NCBI GenBank assembly: GCA_003609755.1
Contig: AP017991.1
Location: 2,435,501-2,499,500, forward strand
Source of the DNA: Planktothrix agardhii NIES-204
Lineage (GTDB): Bacteria; Cyanobacteriota; Cyanobacteriia; Cyanobacteriales; Microcoleaceae
DNA length: 64,000 bases
Reading direction: 5' to 3'
Within the stretch, counting starts at the first letter, position 1. Every line of letters begins with the position of its first letter. The notes under the pieces are model-generated. The model was not told the DNA's origin and did not search any database. It worked only from the letters and a program-made list of their open reading frames with translations. The position numbers were made by a program, and so were the translations under genes. Of this stretch, positions 1 through 7,596 are shown piece by piece.

Positions 1-438
1 TGTAATCATGGCCTGAGTCCCATAGCTAGGAATGGTATCCCCATCTTCATAAATATTTTTTAAGTTTAAACTCTCTCCTTGAGGTAAATTTAAACCCGAA
101 ACTAAAGCCAATAAAACCTGTAAGCGAGTCACCGGACTTTGGGGAAGAAAGTTTCCATCGGGGAAACCCGAAATAAAGCCAGATTGATAGGAAATTTTAA
201 TCGCTTCCGCCGCCCAAAACTCCTTGGGTACATCCTTAAATGGGATATATTCACGTTTAATAGAAGTGGGAAATGCCACCTTTAAAATAGTAGCAAATTC
301 CCCACGGGTTAGATTTTTGTCGGGGCGAAATGTGTTATCTTTAAATCCACTAATTAAACCTTGAGCTTGCAAACGTTGAATAAACGGACGCGCCCAATGT
401 TGGCTAATATCTGAAAACAACGGTTGTGAACTGGTCAT
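1..438 (-). CDS. SLH-domain protein, partial (runs off the left edge)
   Basis: The reading frame is open from an ATG at 438 down to base 1, giving 146 codons without a stop. The start reads MTSSQPLFSDISQHWARPFI, followed by typical S-layer homology features: LISGFKDNTFRPDKNLTRGEF (about residues 28-48) and a second repeat with FISGFPDGNFLPQSPVTR (about 88-105). SLH domains bind cell-wall polymers; in cyanobacteria they occur in S-layer proteins, SLH-anchored enzymes and SomA-type porins. There is no signal peptide at this start, so it is either a cytoplasmic-start SLH protein or the true start lies elsewhere. The rest of the gene is outside the window, so the full function cannot be stated. 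Confidence 0.85.
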   Translation of the reverse strand, partial: MTSSQPLFSDISQHWARPFIQRLQAQGLISGFKDNTFRPDKNLTRGEFATILKVAFPTSIKREYIPFKDVPKEFWAAEAIKISYQSGFISGFPDGNFLPQSPVTRLQVLLALVSGLNLPQGESLNLKNIYEDGDTIPSYGTQAMIT

Positions 439-446
439 ATTATTAA

Positions 447-472
447 GGGAATAGGGAATAGGGAATAGGGAG
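447..472. repeat. Short tandem heptamer repeat (GGGAATA type)
   Basis: Three and a half tandem copies of GGGAATA lie directly upstream of the SLH gene start. Related heptamers occur at about 3736-3758, 8674-8708, 44979-45012 and 53610-53646. This class (STRR) is known from filamentous cyanobacteria. Confidence 0.8.
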
Positions 473-615
473 GAAAAGATTGTACTATCTAGGTTTAATT
501 AAATAAATGAGAAAACTGTAGGGGTTTGGTCTCTAAACCCCAAGCATGAAAAGGGTTTGAACTCCAAAACCTTACAATAAGATATTACAATCTATTTAAG
601 ATTGCCACATCATCA

Positions 616-822
616 TCAGGATTCCTGATTTTCCATAACTTTTTGCAGTTTCTCCGCAATATCTTGCCAATTTTGAGCTAGATCTGTACTCCGATCTTGC
701 CGCAAAAATTCTGCTTCTTTAAAACAATGATGGGCTAAAGAATGCACAAGATTTTTAATCCCATGTTCCTCAATTAATTGATTTAAAGCCCGAGTTAACT
801 TTTCGCTTTTAGGTTCAGTCAT
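616..822 (-). CDS. Small conserved-looking hypothetical protein, 68 aa
   Basis: A 68-residue soluble, mostly helical protein (starts MTEPKSEKLTRALNQLIEEH, ends KVMENQES). There is no signal peptide or membrane segment. The composition (His-Ser-Leu-Ala-His-His at about 27-32, charged helices) looks like a real small cytoplasmic protein rather than a shadow frame, and no competing gene lies opposite. I do not recognise a family, and the neighbours give no functional hint. Confidence 0.6.
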   Translation of the reverse strand: MTEPKSEKLTRALNQLIEEHGIKNLVHSLAHHCFKEAEFLRQDRSTDLAQNWQDIAEKLQKVMENQES

Positions 823-917
823 ATTCTGATCAACTCATAATTCAGTGGTTACAACTTCTATAATACCGCTATTTGTTACCCGATAAATATGAATATCATA
901 TTTCTATAATAAATTCT

Positions 918-963
918 GTTGTTGGGCTTTATACCCTACTTAAGAGTGCTAAAGCACAACAAC
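918..963. repeat. Hairpin repeat (GTTGTTG...CAACAAC)
   Basis: Inverted arms GTTGTTG-G-GCTTTA (918-931) and TAAAGC-A-CAACAAC (950-963) pair with a single mismatch. A related hairpin sits at 20369-20412 inside a gene remnant, so this is a dispersed family. Confidence 0.7.
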
Positions 964-983
964 GAACAGTTATAATCACCTAC

Positions 984-1880
984 TTAGTTAAGTTTGATTT
1001 GTTCCCTGGAGTTAATTACACCTTGAAAGTAATTTTTGATTAAATCATTATCTATTGTGATCACACCATCTTTTCCAAACCATTGATCGACAATAGCCAC
1101 TGATTCTTTATCTCCCATGACATAACCTTGCATCAATTTTACGATCGCAAAATTTACCCGATCTAAAAAAGCAGAATTATTTTCAGGGACAATACAAGCA
1201 ATTCCTTCCCGGGCATAGGGAAGATTAGGAACTACTTCTAAAGCATCACGGTTAGGGAGGGTTTGTCGAGCCCCTTCTAGCAAAACCCCATCGGAACCAA
1301 AAGCATCAATTTTACCCTGTTCTAAAGCGGCAATTCCCTCGCCAATAGTCTTAAATCTGACTATTTTGGCTTGGGGTTGTACGACTTGTATAGTTGATTC
1401 ACTGCTGCCATTTTCTAATACACCAATTTGCCGATTTACCAAGGATTCTGGTGTGCCTAAATTACTTCCTTTTTTAACTAATAACCGGGTTCCTGTCACC
1501 CCATAACTCACAGAAAAATCGACATAGCGATCGCGATTCCATGTAAAAGTCACATCCTCACAGACAATATCAACATCCCGCGATAATACCTTGGGAATCC
1601 GATCACCGATGCTAATAGGAACCAGTTCTAAAGTGATTTCCCGTCCTAAATCCTTGGCAAGTTGGGCTTTAATTTGATTCAGAATATCAATGGAATAACC
1701 AACTAATTCATCCTGATCATTGACATAGGAAAGGGGAATAAAATCCGTCTGAACTCCGGCAGTTAATACCCCAGTTCGGGCTACTTTTTCCATTACTGTT
1801 TCTGCCCAAGCCGGACTTGATAGACCCAGGGACAAAACAGCACTCAAAGCAGCGATCGCAATTTTTTTAGATAAAATCAT
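984..1880 (-). CDS. grrP: GrrP: orphan extracellular substrate-binding-like protein linked to the GrrM RiPP maturase
   Basis: This is a family-3 solute-binding protein (about 298 aa) with an N-terminal signal peptide (KKIAIAALSAVLSLGLSSPAWA) followed by the usual bilobed domain: ARTGVLTAGVQTDFIPLSYV, then DIVCEDVTFTWNRDRYVDFS. No ABC permease or ATPase is adjacent; instead it lies divergently beside a glycine-rich precursor and a radical SAM/SPASM maturase. That is the setting of the family called GrrP (orphan binding-like proteins co-occurring with GrrM in cyanobacteria). A GTG 12 bases upstream (1892) is also in frame, but GAGG lies at the right distance from the ATG at 1880, so that start is preferred. 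A role in binding or exporting the modified peptide is inference only. Confidence 0.8.
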   Translation of the reverse strand: MILSKKIAIAALSAVLSLGLSSPAWAETVMEKVARTGVLTAGVQTDFIPLSYVNDQDELVGYSIDILNQIKAQLAKDLGREITLELVPISIGDRIPKVLSRDVDIVCEDVTFTWNRDRYVDFSVSYGVTGTRLLVKKGSNLGTPESLVNRQIGVLENGSSESTIQVVQPQAKIVRFKTIGEGIAALEQGKIDAFGSDGVLLEGARQTLPNRDALEVVPNLPYAREGIACIVPENNSAFLDRVNFAIVKLMQGYVMGDKESVAIVDQWFGKDGVITIDNDLIKNYFQGVINSREQIKLN

Positions 1881-1932
1881 TTTTTTCCTCACACAACTTT
1901 AATCAAGTTTTCTTAAGAAAACCCACCCGATT

Positions 1933-2156
1933 ATATCAAAATTTATGTTATAGTGCAATAAAAATTATCAATAAAAGGATTAACCATTTTGAGCATTAGT
2001 ACAAAAACTGGATTAGTGGGCTTTTTCTTGGCTCTTGGCGCTTGATATCAAAATTTATGCTATAGTGCCATGAAATTTATTAATAAAAGGAGTAACCATT
2101 TTGGAAATTAGCACAAAAATAGGATTAGTTGGCTTTTTCTTGGCTCTAAGTGCCTT
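1933..2156 (+). repeat. 112-bp direct tandem duplication covering the grrA promoter/leader start
   Basis: Bases 1933-2044 and 2045-2156 align without gaps at an offset of exactly 112 bp. Each copy holds the AT-rich upstream sequence with TATAGTGC, a purine-rich stretch (AAAAGGA), a TTG start and the first codons of the GrrA leader. Point differences are scattered along both copies, so the duplication is not brand new. Confidence 0.85.
1989..2045 (+). pseudogene. Truncated copy of the grrA leader (18 codons)
   Basis: From a TTG at 1989 the frame reads (M)SISTKTGLVGFFLALGA and then TGA at 2043-2045, matching the first 18 codons of grrA (SISTKI/T-GLVGFFLAL). The stop arises at the duplication junction. 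It keeps its own upstream region, so a short hydrophobic peptide could still be made, but it has no core and is best treated as a remnant. Confidence 0.75.
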
Positions 2157-2463
2157 AAATATTCCGGCGGCTAATGCCACAGTCCAAACAACAGATTCAG
2201 CCATCCTATCTACAACAATTGAGTCCCGTTTGTCAAGAATCACAGAGAGTTTAAAACAGCGAGAAAACCAATTGCAAGAAAAAACGGAAGCACTACAACC
2301 CGGAGAACAAATCGCCAGGGGAGTCTGGGGAAATGGTGGGGGACGGGGAGGCTGGATTAATCGCGGAGGTGGCGGCTCCTGGGGAAATGGGGGTAGTTGG
2401 CGCAATGGGAATAACTGGCGCAATGGTTGGGGTGATGGGGGGCGCTTTGTGAATTTCCGTTAG
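2101..2463 (+). CDS. grrA: GrrA/OscA-type glycine-rich RiPP precursor, 120 aa
   Basis: This is the precursor peptide of a radical-SAM-modified (cyclophane, triceptide-like) RiPP. It opens with a TTG start and a hydrophobic signal-like leader (GLVGFFLALSALNIPAANA), then a helical spacer (about 30-70). The core, from about residue 74, is rich in Gly, Trp, Asn and Arg. It contains repeated aromatic-X-Asn/Asp triplets: WGN, WIN, WGN, WRN, WRN, WGD and FVN. These match the aromatic-X-X motif known to be cross-linked by this maturase class. grrM lies 75 bp downstream, with a terminator between them. The assignment rests on the core composition plus the neighbouring maturase and grrP. Confidence 0.88.
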   Translation: MEISTKIGLVGFFLALSALNIPAANATVQTTDSAILSTTIESRLSRITESLKQRENQLQEKTEALQPGEQIARGVWGNGGGRGGWINRGGGGSWGNGGSWRNGNNWRNGWGDGGRFVNFR

Positions 2464-2481
2464 ATTTTTTCTCTCTCAAAA

Positions 2482-2513
2482 AGCGTTGTGATTTCCAGCA
2501 ACGCTAATTTTTT
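2482..2513 (+). terminator. Terminator/attenuator between grrA and grrM
   Basis: AGCGTTG (2482-2488) pairs with CAACGCT (2499-2505) around a 10-base loop, followed by AATTTTTT. It sits just after the precursor stop and 26 bp before the maturase ATG, so it probably gives much precursor mRNA and little maturase mRNA. Confidence 0.75.
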
Positions 2514-2538
2514 AATACTTTTAAATTAATTAAAATCA

Positions 2539-3741
2539 ATGATAAATCCAACTTTATTAAATCCTAAAAAGATTGATCTTAGCAAATTTGGCCCGATTAA
2601 TTTAGTCGTAATTCAAGGCACATCTTTTTGTAATCTCAATTGTGATTATTGTTATTTACCTAACCGAGATTTGAAAAATACCCTATCCTTAGATTTAATA
2701 GAACCTATCTTTAAAAATATCTTCACCTCTCCGTTTCTCGGTGATGAATTTACCGTTTGTTGGCACGCTGGAGAGCCTTTGGCGGTTCCGATTTCTTTTT
2801 ATGAATCGGCATTTCAACTAATTCAAGAAGCCGATCAAAAATACAATCAAAAACAAGTAAAATTTTGGCATTCAGTTCAAACAAATGGCACATATATTAA
2901 TCAAAAATGGTGTGATTTTATTCAAGAACATAATATTTGTGTCGGGGTGAGTTTAGATGGGCCCCAATTCATCCATGACGCCCATCGCCAAACCCGTAAG
3001 GGAACAGGAAGTCACGCCCAAACTATGCGAGGAATTTCTTTCTTACAAAAAAACGATATTCCTTTTTATGTGATTTCCGTTGTTACTCAAGATTCCCTGA
3101 ATTATGCTGATGAAATCTTTAATTTTTTCAGGGATAATGGGATTTATGATGTGGGATTTAATTTAGAAGAAATTGAAGGAGTAAATCAATCATCAACTTT
3201 AGAAGCTGTGGGGACATCGGAAAAATATCGTGCATTTATGCAGCGTTTTTGGGAATTAACCTCAGAAGTGCAGGGAGAATTTAACCTGAGAGAATTTGAA
3301 GCAATTTGTGGTTTAATTTACTCTAATTCCCGTTTGACTCAAACGGATATGAATAACCCTTTTGTTTTAATTAATATTGATTATCAAGGGAATTTTTCTA
3401 CCTTTGACCCCGAATTATTATCGGTGAATATTGAACCTTATGGCAATTTTATTTTAGGAAATGTATTAAAAGATAGTTTTGAATCAGTTTGTGATACAGA
3501 AAAATTCCAGAAAATTTATGCAGATATGCAGGAAGGAATTAAATTATGTAGTGAAACCTGTGAATATTTTGGAGTTTGTGGGGGCGGTGCGGGAAGTAAT
3601 AAATATTGGGAAAATGGAACTTTCGCCTGTAGTGAAACCATGGCCTGTCGTTATCGAATTAAAGTTGTAACCGATATTATTTTAGATAAATTAGAAAATT
3701 CTTTGGGTTTAGTTGAAAACTGTTATAGCAAGAGGCAATAG
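2539..3741 (+). CDS. grrM: GrrM/OscB radical SAM/SPASM peptide maturase
   Basis: The 400-aa enzyme has the radical SAM motif CNLNCDYC (Cys31, Cys35, Cys38) near the N terminus. Further along are WHAGEP (about 75-80) and a C-terminal SPASM-type cysteine cluster (CSETCEYFGVCGGG followed by CSETMAC, about 338-375). These auxiliary Fe-S ligands are typical of peptide-modifying enzymes. It lies directly behind the glycine-rich precursor, as in the cyanobacterial Grr/Osc loci. Members of this family use SAM to form C-C cyclophane cross-links between an aromatic side chain and a nearby residue. The ATG at 2539 fits the family N terminus. Confidence 0.92.
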   Translation: MINPTLLNPKKIDLSKFGPINLVVIQGTSFCNLNCDYCYLPNRDLKNTLSLDLIEPIFKNIFTSPFLGDEFTVCWHAGEPLAVPISFYESAFQLIQEADQKYNQKQVKFWHSVQTNGTYINQKWCDFIQEHNICVGVSLDGPQFIHDAHRQTRKGTGSHAQTMRGISFLQKNDIPFYVISVVTQDSLNYADEIFNFFRDNGIYDVGFNLEEIEGVNQSSTLEAVGTSEKYRAFMQRFWELTSEVQGEFNLREFEAICGLIYSNSRLTQTDMNNPFVLINIDYQGNFSTFDPELLSVNIEPYGNFILGNVLKDSFESVCDTEKFQKIYADMQEGIKLCSETCEYFGVCGGGAGSNKYWENGTFACSETMACRYRIKVVTDIILDKLENSLGLVENCYSKRQ

Positions 3742-3929
3742 GGAATAGGCAATGGGCACTCTTGTAAATACTTACTGTGAGCAGCTTTTAGCTTTCAAGA
3801 ATGTCCTAATAGATGCGGCAACTGCTATAAGTTGTTAAGCATCTAAATTATTATAGTGCTACCCATTGGAAAACTTCTGATGTTGTTTTTAATTTCAGTT
3901 AACACCAGAAGTAATACAGTTTAGTCAAA

Positions 3930-4232
3930 TTAAACCGTTAACTGACACTGAGGACAATTACATCCTCTAATTGGGCTGTTGCTATGATCAGTTGTCCAGT
4001 TCGAGGCTAAGGTAGGAGAGATTTGATTGAGACTCAAAGATGGTTTAATGATGGTTTGAGAAGGAATTTGAGGGGTTAGAAATACAATTTTAGCGGGAAT
4101 AATGGGCATGGATTGAGCAATTAACCTATGGGTCTGGCGAGAGGCGAATATCGGTTGTGTAAGTGTCAAAACCGAGATAATAAAAACACTCAATGCTAAA
4201 GTAAAAATAGGAAATTTTTTGAGCAATTGCAT
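3930..4232 (-). CDS. Small secreted hypothetical protein, 100 aa
   Basis: The start at 4232 (MQLLKKFPIFTLALSVFIIS) gives a clean signal peptide ending near PIFAS; an in-frame ATG at 4316 would only add a non-conserved-looking extension. The mature part is short and Ile/Pro/Ser-rich and ends with GCNCPQCQLTV, a three-cysteine tail that could bind metal or be modified. No family is recognised. Its closeness to the RiPP locus (about 190 bp past grrM, convergent) raises the possibility of a link, but nothing in the sequence proves it. Confidence 0.5.
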   Translation of the reverse strand: MQLLKKFPIFTLALSVFIISVLTLTQPIFASRQTHRLIAQSMPIIPAKIVFLTPQIPSQTIIKPSLSLNQISPTLASNWTTDHSNSPIRGCNCPQCQLTV

Positions 4233-4409
4233 AGGGAAAATGATCACAATATTGTGTTTTAACCTGTTACCTATTTGGGCAAATTGGATCAGGATGATAC
4301 ATTGATTATAGAACAATTATCAATATTCTATCCTTAAATTGATAATTTAGCTTAAACTGGTTCACATCAACTGATCATAAATTTTGTAAAGATTAAAGGA
4401 CAACGAATC

Positions 4410-4916
4410 ATGAAAGCAACTGTATCCCGTTTGATCGTCTTAATACTTGCTATTGGTGAAGTGTTTACAAGTCTATCGGCGATCGCCTTAGCAGGTGGCC
4501 CTCCTCCTGGGAAACCCACACGACCCCAAGCCGCCCCTGCAACTACCCAACCCAATTCTAACTCTAATTCAGAAAAAGATGATCTTCCCCCTAGATTTCC
4601 CTTACCCAGTGCGAGAGTTGGTGCTGTAAATGGAATAGTCACTATTAAGTTAATTAATAACAGTAATACACCCATTCAATATCAACTAATTGGAGGAACT
4701 CGTCAAGAATTATTAGCCAAAAATGCCACAATTCAAGTCCAAGGTTCACCCCCAATTACACTTACCTATCAACGCCAGGATGGAGGTTCTTTATTAGTCA
4801 TACCTAAGCAAACTTCTCCTGGAGTTTTAGAAGTGCAATTTGAAGTCACAAACAATTTTAGTCTTGATACAAGATCCATGAATATTACAGAAGCAGGATC
4901 GGTATTTTTAAATTAA
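4410..4916 (+). CDS. Exported hypothetical protein, 168 aa
   Basis: An N-terminal signal peptide (SRLIVLILAIGEVFTSLSAIALA) is followed by a Pro/Asn/Ser-rich linker (PPPGKPTRPQ, NSNSNSEKDD, about residues 30-57). The C-terminal domain is beta-rich (about 68-168), with alternating hydrophobics such as VNGIVTIKLINNSNTPIQYQ and GVLEVQFEVTNNF. This is typical of periplasmic or surface beta-sandwich proteins of unknown role. The ATG at 4410 is preceded by AAAGGACAACGA, a good ribosome site. Confidence 0.7.
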   Translation: MKATVSRLIVLILAIGEVFTSLSAIALAGGPPPGKPTRPQAAPATTQPNSNSNSEKDDLPPRFPLPSARVGAVNGIVTIKLINNSNTPIQYQLIGGTRQELLAKNATIQVQGSPPITLTYQRQDGGSLLVIPKQTSPGVLEVQFEVTNNFSLDTRSMNITEAGSVFLN

Positions 4917-4944
4917 TTTAGATTCGGCTACCGCACCTCTAAAT

Positions 4945-5613
4945 TTAAGACTTTAAAATCTGTTGATTGATATCGGGATCTGGGGTAAAAATTGGGCTAT
5001 TTTCATTGAAATAAATTTCCCGAATATCAGCAGGTAAACTTTCATCTAAGGTGCGATAGCCTCCTTTTAAGAGTTCCTTGACTTCATTGGGAGAAACCAA
5101 CTCACCTTCAGCTTGTAAATAAGCAGAAATTCGAGTTTCACTCCAATGAAAGGTTTGTGCCATTACCAGAATTAACCTTAATAAAGGTTCCATTCTATCT
5201 AACACTAATCCGACATAACACCAAAGAGGAGGCGGCGCTGCTGATAAGGAATATTGGATAGATTCCACAGGAGGTAACTCCCCTTGATTAATACAAACTG
5301 CGGTAACATTAATTAACCAATTTTGTAGGGTATTTCCCCCCTCTGTGCTGTCTTGTTCTCTTAAATTTAACGGACGCATTTCATAAAAAATATGTCGCCA
5401 GGTTTGAGAGAATAAATAATCCGCTTGTACAGGCGATCGCACTGAATGACGAATTAAAGTATAGACAATTAAACCGTAACGGCAGAAAATAGCAACAAAG
5501 TATTTCCCCTGATCAGGATAATTCTGAAACAGAGTTAACAATTCCTGGTCTTTATGATGAAATAGGGATTTGACCAGTGGATGACCAGATTCGGGTATTT
5601 GAAGCGTTTGCAC
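4945..5613 (-). CDS. Sigma-factor-like protein of unknown role, 222 aa
   Basis: Two segments resemble an ECF-type sigma factor. Residues about 40-75 (FVAIFCRYGLIVYTLIRHSV then ADYLFSQTWRHIFYEM) look like region 2. Residues about 140-195 (MEPLLRLILVMAQTFHWSET then a helix-turn-helix-like stretch ending RTLDESLP) look like region 4. Conserved promoter-contact positions are poorly kept, so it may be a degenerate sigma-like regulator. I know of similar unnamed cyanobacterial proteins but cannot assign a function. It is transcribed alone, convergent with the exported protein at 4410. Confidence 0.6.
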   Translation of the reverse strand: MQTLQIPESGHPLVKSLFHHKDQELLTLFQNYPDQGKYFVAIFCRYGLIVYTLIRHSVRSPVQADYLFSQTWRHIFYEMRPLNLREQDSTEGGNTLQNWLINVTAVCINQGELPPVESIQYSLSAAPPPLWCYVGLVLDRMEPLLRLILVMAQTFHWSETRISAYLQAEGELVSPNEVKELLKGGYRTLDESLPADIREIYFNENSPIFTPDPDINQQILKS

Positions 5614-5755
5614 GGCAACTCACAGCAAATTTTAGCTGGATAGTGTTTTCCGGTTGCATCATAGCTGATCTTGGAGCTAAAATCAACTCTTGAACCTTTA
5701 TTCGTCATTTGTTGAGGTTATAACCGATTTAATTCAATATTATTGATTTTAATTT

Positions 5756-6640
5756 ATGGATTTTTTACTCAAAAAACAGTCCCATTCTACCCTAGAAACT
5801 AGAAAAACCAGAAATCTATTAATCCTATTACTTCCTGCTACAATTTGGTTACTAATTTTCTTTATTATTCCTCTGATTATTGTCTTAGTTTATAGTTTTT
5901 TAGAACGAGGAACCTATGGGGGAGTTACCTGGGAATTTACCTTAAAAAATTATCAACGATTAGTCAATGATTTATACCTGAATATTTTTTGGCGATCGCT
6001 AGGACTTGCCTCCTTAACCACCTTAATTTGTTTAATTATTGGTTATCCCTTAGCCTTTTTTATTGCCACTTCTTCGACCCGTTGGCGAAACCTGTTATTA
6101 TTTTTAGTGATTATTCCTTTCTGGACAAACTTTCTAGTTAGAACCTATGCGTGGATAATTATTCTTCGTTCTGAAGGAATGATTAATACCATTTTACAAA
6201 GTTTAAGTTTAATTCAAGAACCTCTGAATTTACTTTTTACTCCCTTTGCCGTTATTGTTGGTTTAATTTATGGTTATTTACCCTTTATGATCCTACCATT
6301 ATATGCTACCATTGAACGATTAAACTTTTCTTTAGTTGAAGCGGCTCAAGATTTAGGTGCAAACCATATTAGAACATTTTTTGGAATTATTTTACCCCTA
6401 ACTTTACCCGGAATTATCGCCGGATCTATTCTAGTTTTTATCCCAGCTTTAGGTGCATTTATTACCCCGGATATTCTCGGAGGAGCAAAAACAGTTATGG
6501 TGGGAAATTTAATTCAAAATCAATTTTTACAAGCCCGAGATTGGCCATTTGGTTCGGCTTTATCAATGGGATTAATGGTATTAGTATTAATTCCTGTTAT
6601 GATTTATTTTAGAAGCTCTAACACAGATAGTTTATATTAA
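5756..6640 (+). CDS. potB: Spermidine/putrescine ABC transporter permease PotB
   Basis: The 294-aa inner-membrane protein has six predicted helices and the binding-protein-dependent permease signature EAAQDLGANHIRTFFGIILP (about residues 198-217), where the ATPase docks. PDILGGAKTVMVGNLIQNQF downstream is typical of PotB/PotH. It is first in a four-gene potB-potC-potD-potA cluster; the potC ATG follows after 4 bases. Together they import polyamines. Other polyamine-type substrates cannot be excluded. Confidence 0.9.
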   Translation: MDFLLKKQSHSTLETRKTRNLLILLLPATIWLLIFFIIPLIIVLVYSFLERGTYGGVTWEFTLKNYQRLVNDLYLNIFWRSLGLASLTTLICLIIGYPLAFFIATSSTRWRNLLLFLVIIPFWTNFLVRTYAWIIILRSEGMINTILQSLSLIQEPLNLLFTPFAVIVGLIYGYLPFMILPLYATIERLNFSLVEAAQDLGANHIRTFFGIILPLTLPGIIAGSILVFIPALGAFITPDILGGAKTVMVGNLIQNQFLQARDWPFGSALSMGLMVLVLIPVMIYFRSSNTDSLY

Positions 6641-6644
6641 AACA

Positions 6645-7514
6645 ATGAACATTAAAACCCTAGATAATTTTATTCATACTTGGGGGGAAACCGGATTAAA
6701 AATACAGGCTACCCTAGTTTTTTCCTTTCTTTATTTACCGATTTTAATTTTAATCATTTATTCCTTTAATGACTCTCGATTTAATTCAAATTGGACAGGA
6801 TTTACGTTGAAATGGTATCAAAAGTTATTCAGTGGCTTAACAGAAAGTACCGCCGATATTTCTACCCAAAGTCTCTGGGATTCCTTGCAAAATAGCTTAA
6901 TTATTGCGATCGCTTCCACCTTAATAGCCTCCATTTTAGGAACAATGGTAGCCTTAGCTTTAGAACGCTTTCGATTTCCAGGATCTAAATTATTAGAAGC
7001 GTTATTATTATTGCCTATTATTATTCCTGAAATTACATTAGGCGTTTCCCTATTAGTCTTTTTTACCTTAGTTTTTAGAATCCTAGAAAATCTTACCGGA
7101 ATTCACTTGACTTTAGGCTTACCATCGGTAATTATTAGTCATGCCACCTTTAGTATTGCCTTTATTACTATTACGGTTAGGGCGCGTTTATCTGACTTAG
7201 ATCCAGCTTTAGAAGAAGCAGCGTTAGATTTAGGAGCTAATGAATGGAAAACCTTTTGGCGCATTACCTTTCCCTTAATTTTCCCCGCTATTTTAAGTGG
7301 TGCATTATTAGCATTTACCATCTCCTTAGATGATTTTGTTGTCACCTTTTTTACAACTGGAGTAGGTGCAACTACCCTACCTTTATTTGTATATGGAATG
7401 ATTAAATTATCCGTCAGTCCAGTTATTAATGCCATTTCAACTTTAATGTTACTCGCTTCTCTTTTCCTGGTAATATCATCTTTAAAATTACAAGATGGAG
7501 TCAAGGTAAAATAG
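6645..7514 (+). CDS. potC: Spermidine/putrescine ABC transporter permease PotC
   Basis: The 289-aa inner-membrane protein is the partner of PotB. It carries six helices, the EAALDLGANEWKTFWRITFP docking loop (about 186-205) and the PotC-typical SLDDFVVTFFTTG stretch. It starts 4 bp after potB, which indicates translational coupling. An 82-bp gap separates it from potD, with no clear terminator. Confidence 0.9.
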   Translation: MNIKTLDNFIHTWGETGLKIQATLVFSFLYLPILILIIYSFNDSRFNSNWTGFTLKWYQKLFSGLTESTADISTQSLWDSLQNSLIIAIASTLIASILGTMVALALERFRFPGSKLLEALLLLPIIIPEITLGVSLLVFFTLVFRILENLTGIHLTLGLPSVIISHATFSIAFITITVRARLSDLDPALEEAALDLGANEWKTFWRITFPLIFPAILSGALLAFTISLDDFVVTFFTTGVGATTLPLFVYGMIKLSVSPVINAISTLMLLASLFLVISSLKLQDGVKVK

Positions 7515-7596
7515 CAAGCAGTGACCCTCGCATTACTTGTATTTAAAATTAATCAACCCATAACTCACCCTAAACGTTGATATTGACTTATAGAAC

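Noticed and set aside
984-1880. Amino-acid ABC transporter binding protein
   Set aside because: No permease or ATPase is nearby and it neighbours grrA/grrM, fitting GrrP better.
2055-2423. Proline-rich frame on the strand opposite grrA
   Set aside because: It is the complement of the glycine-rich core; codon pattern and neighbours support grrA.
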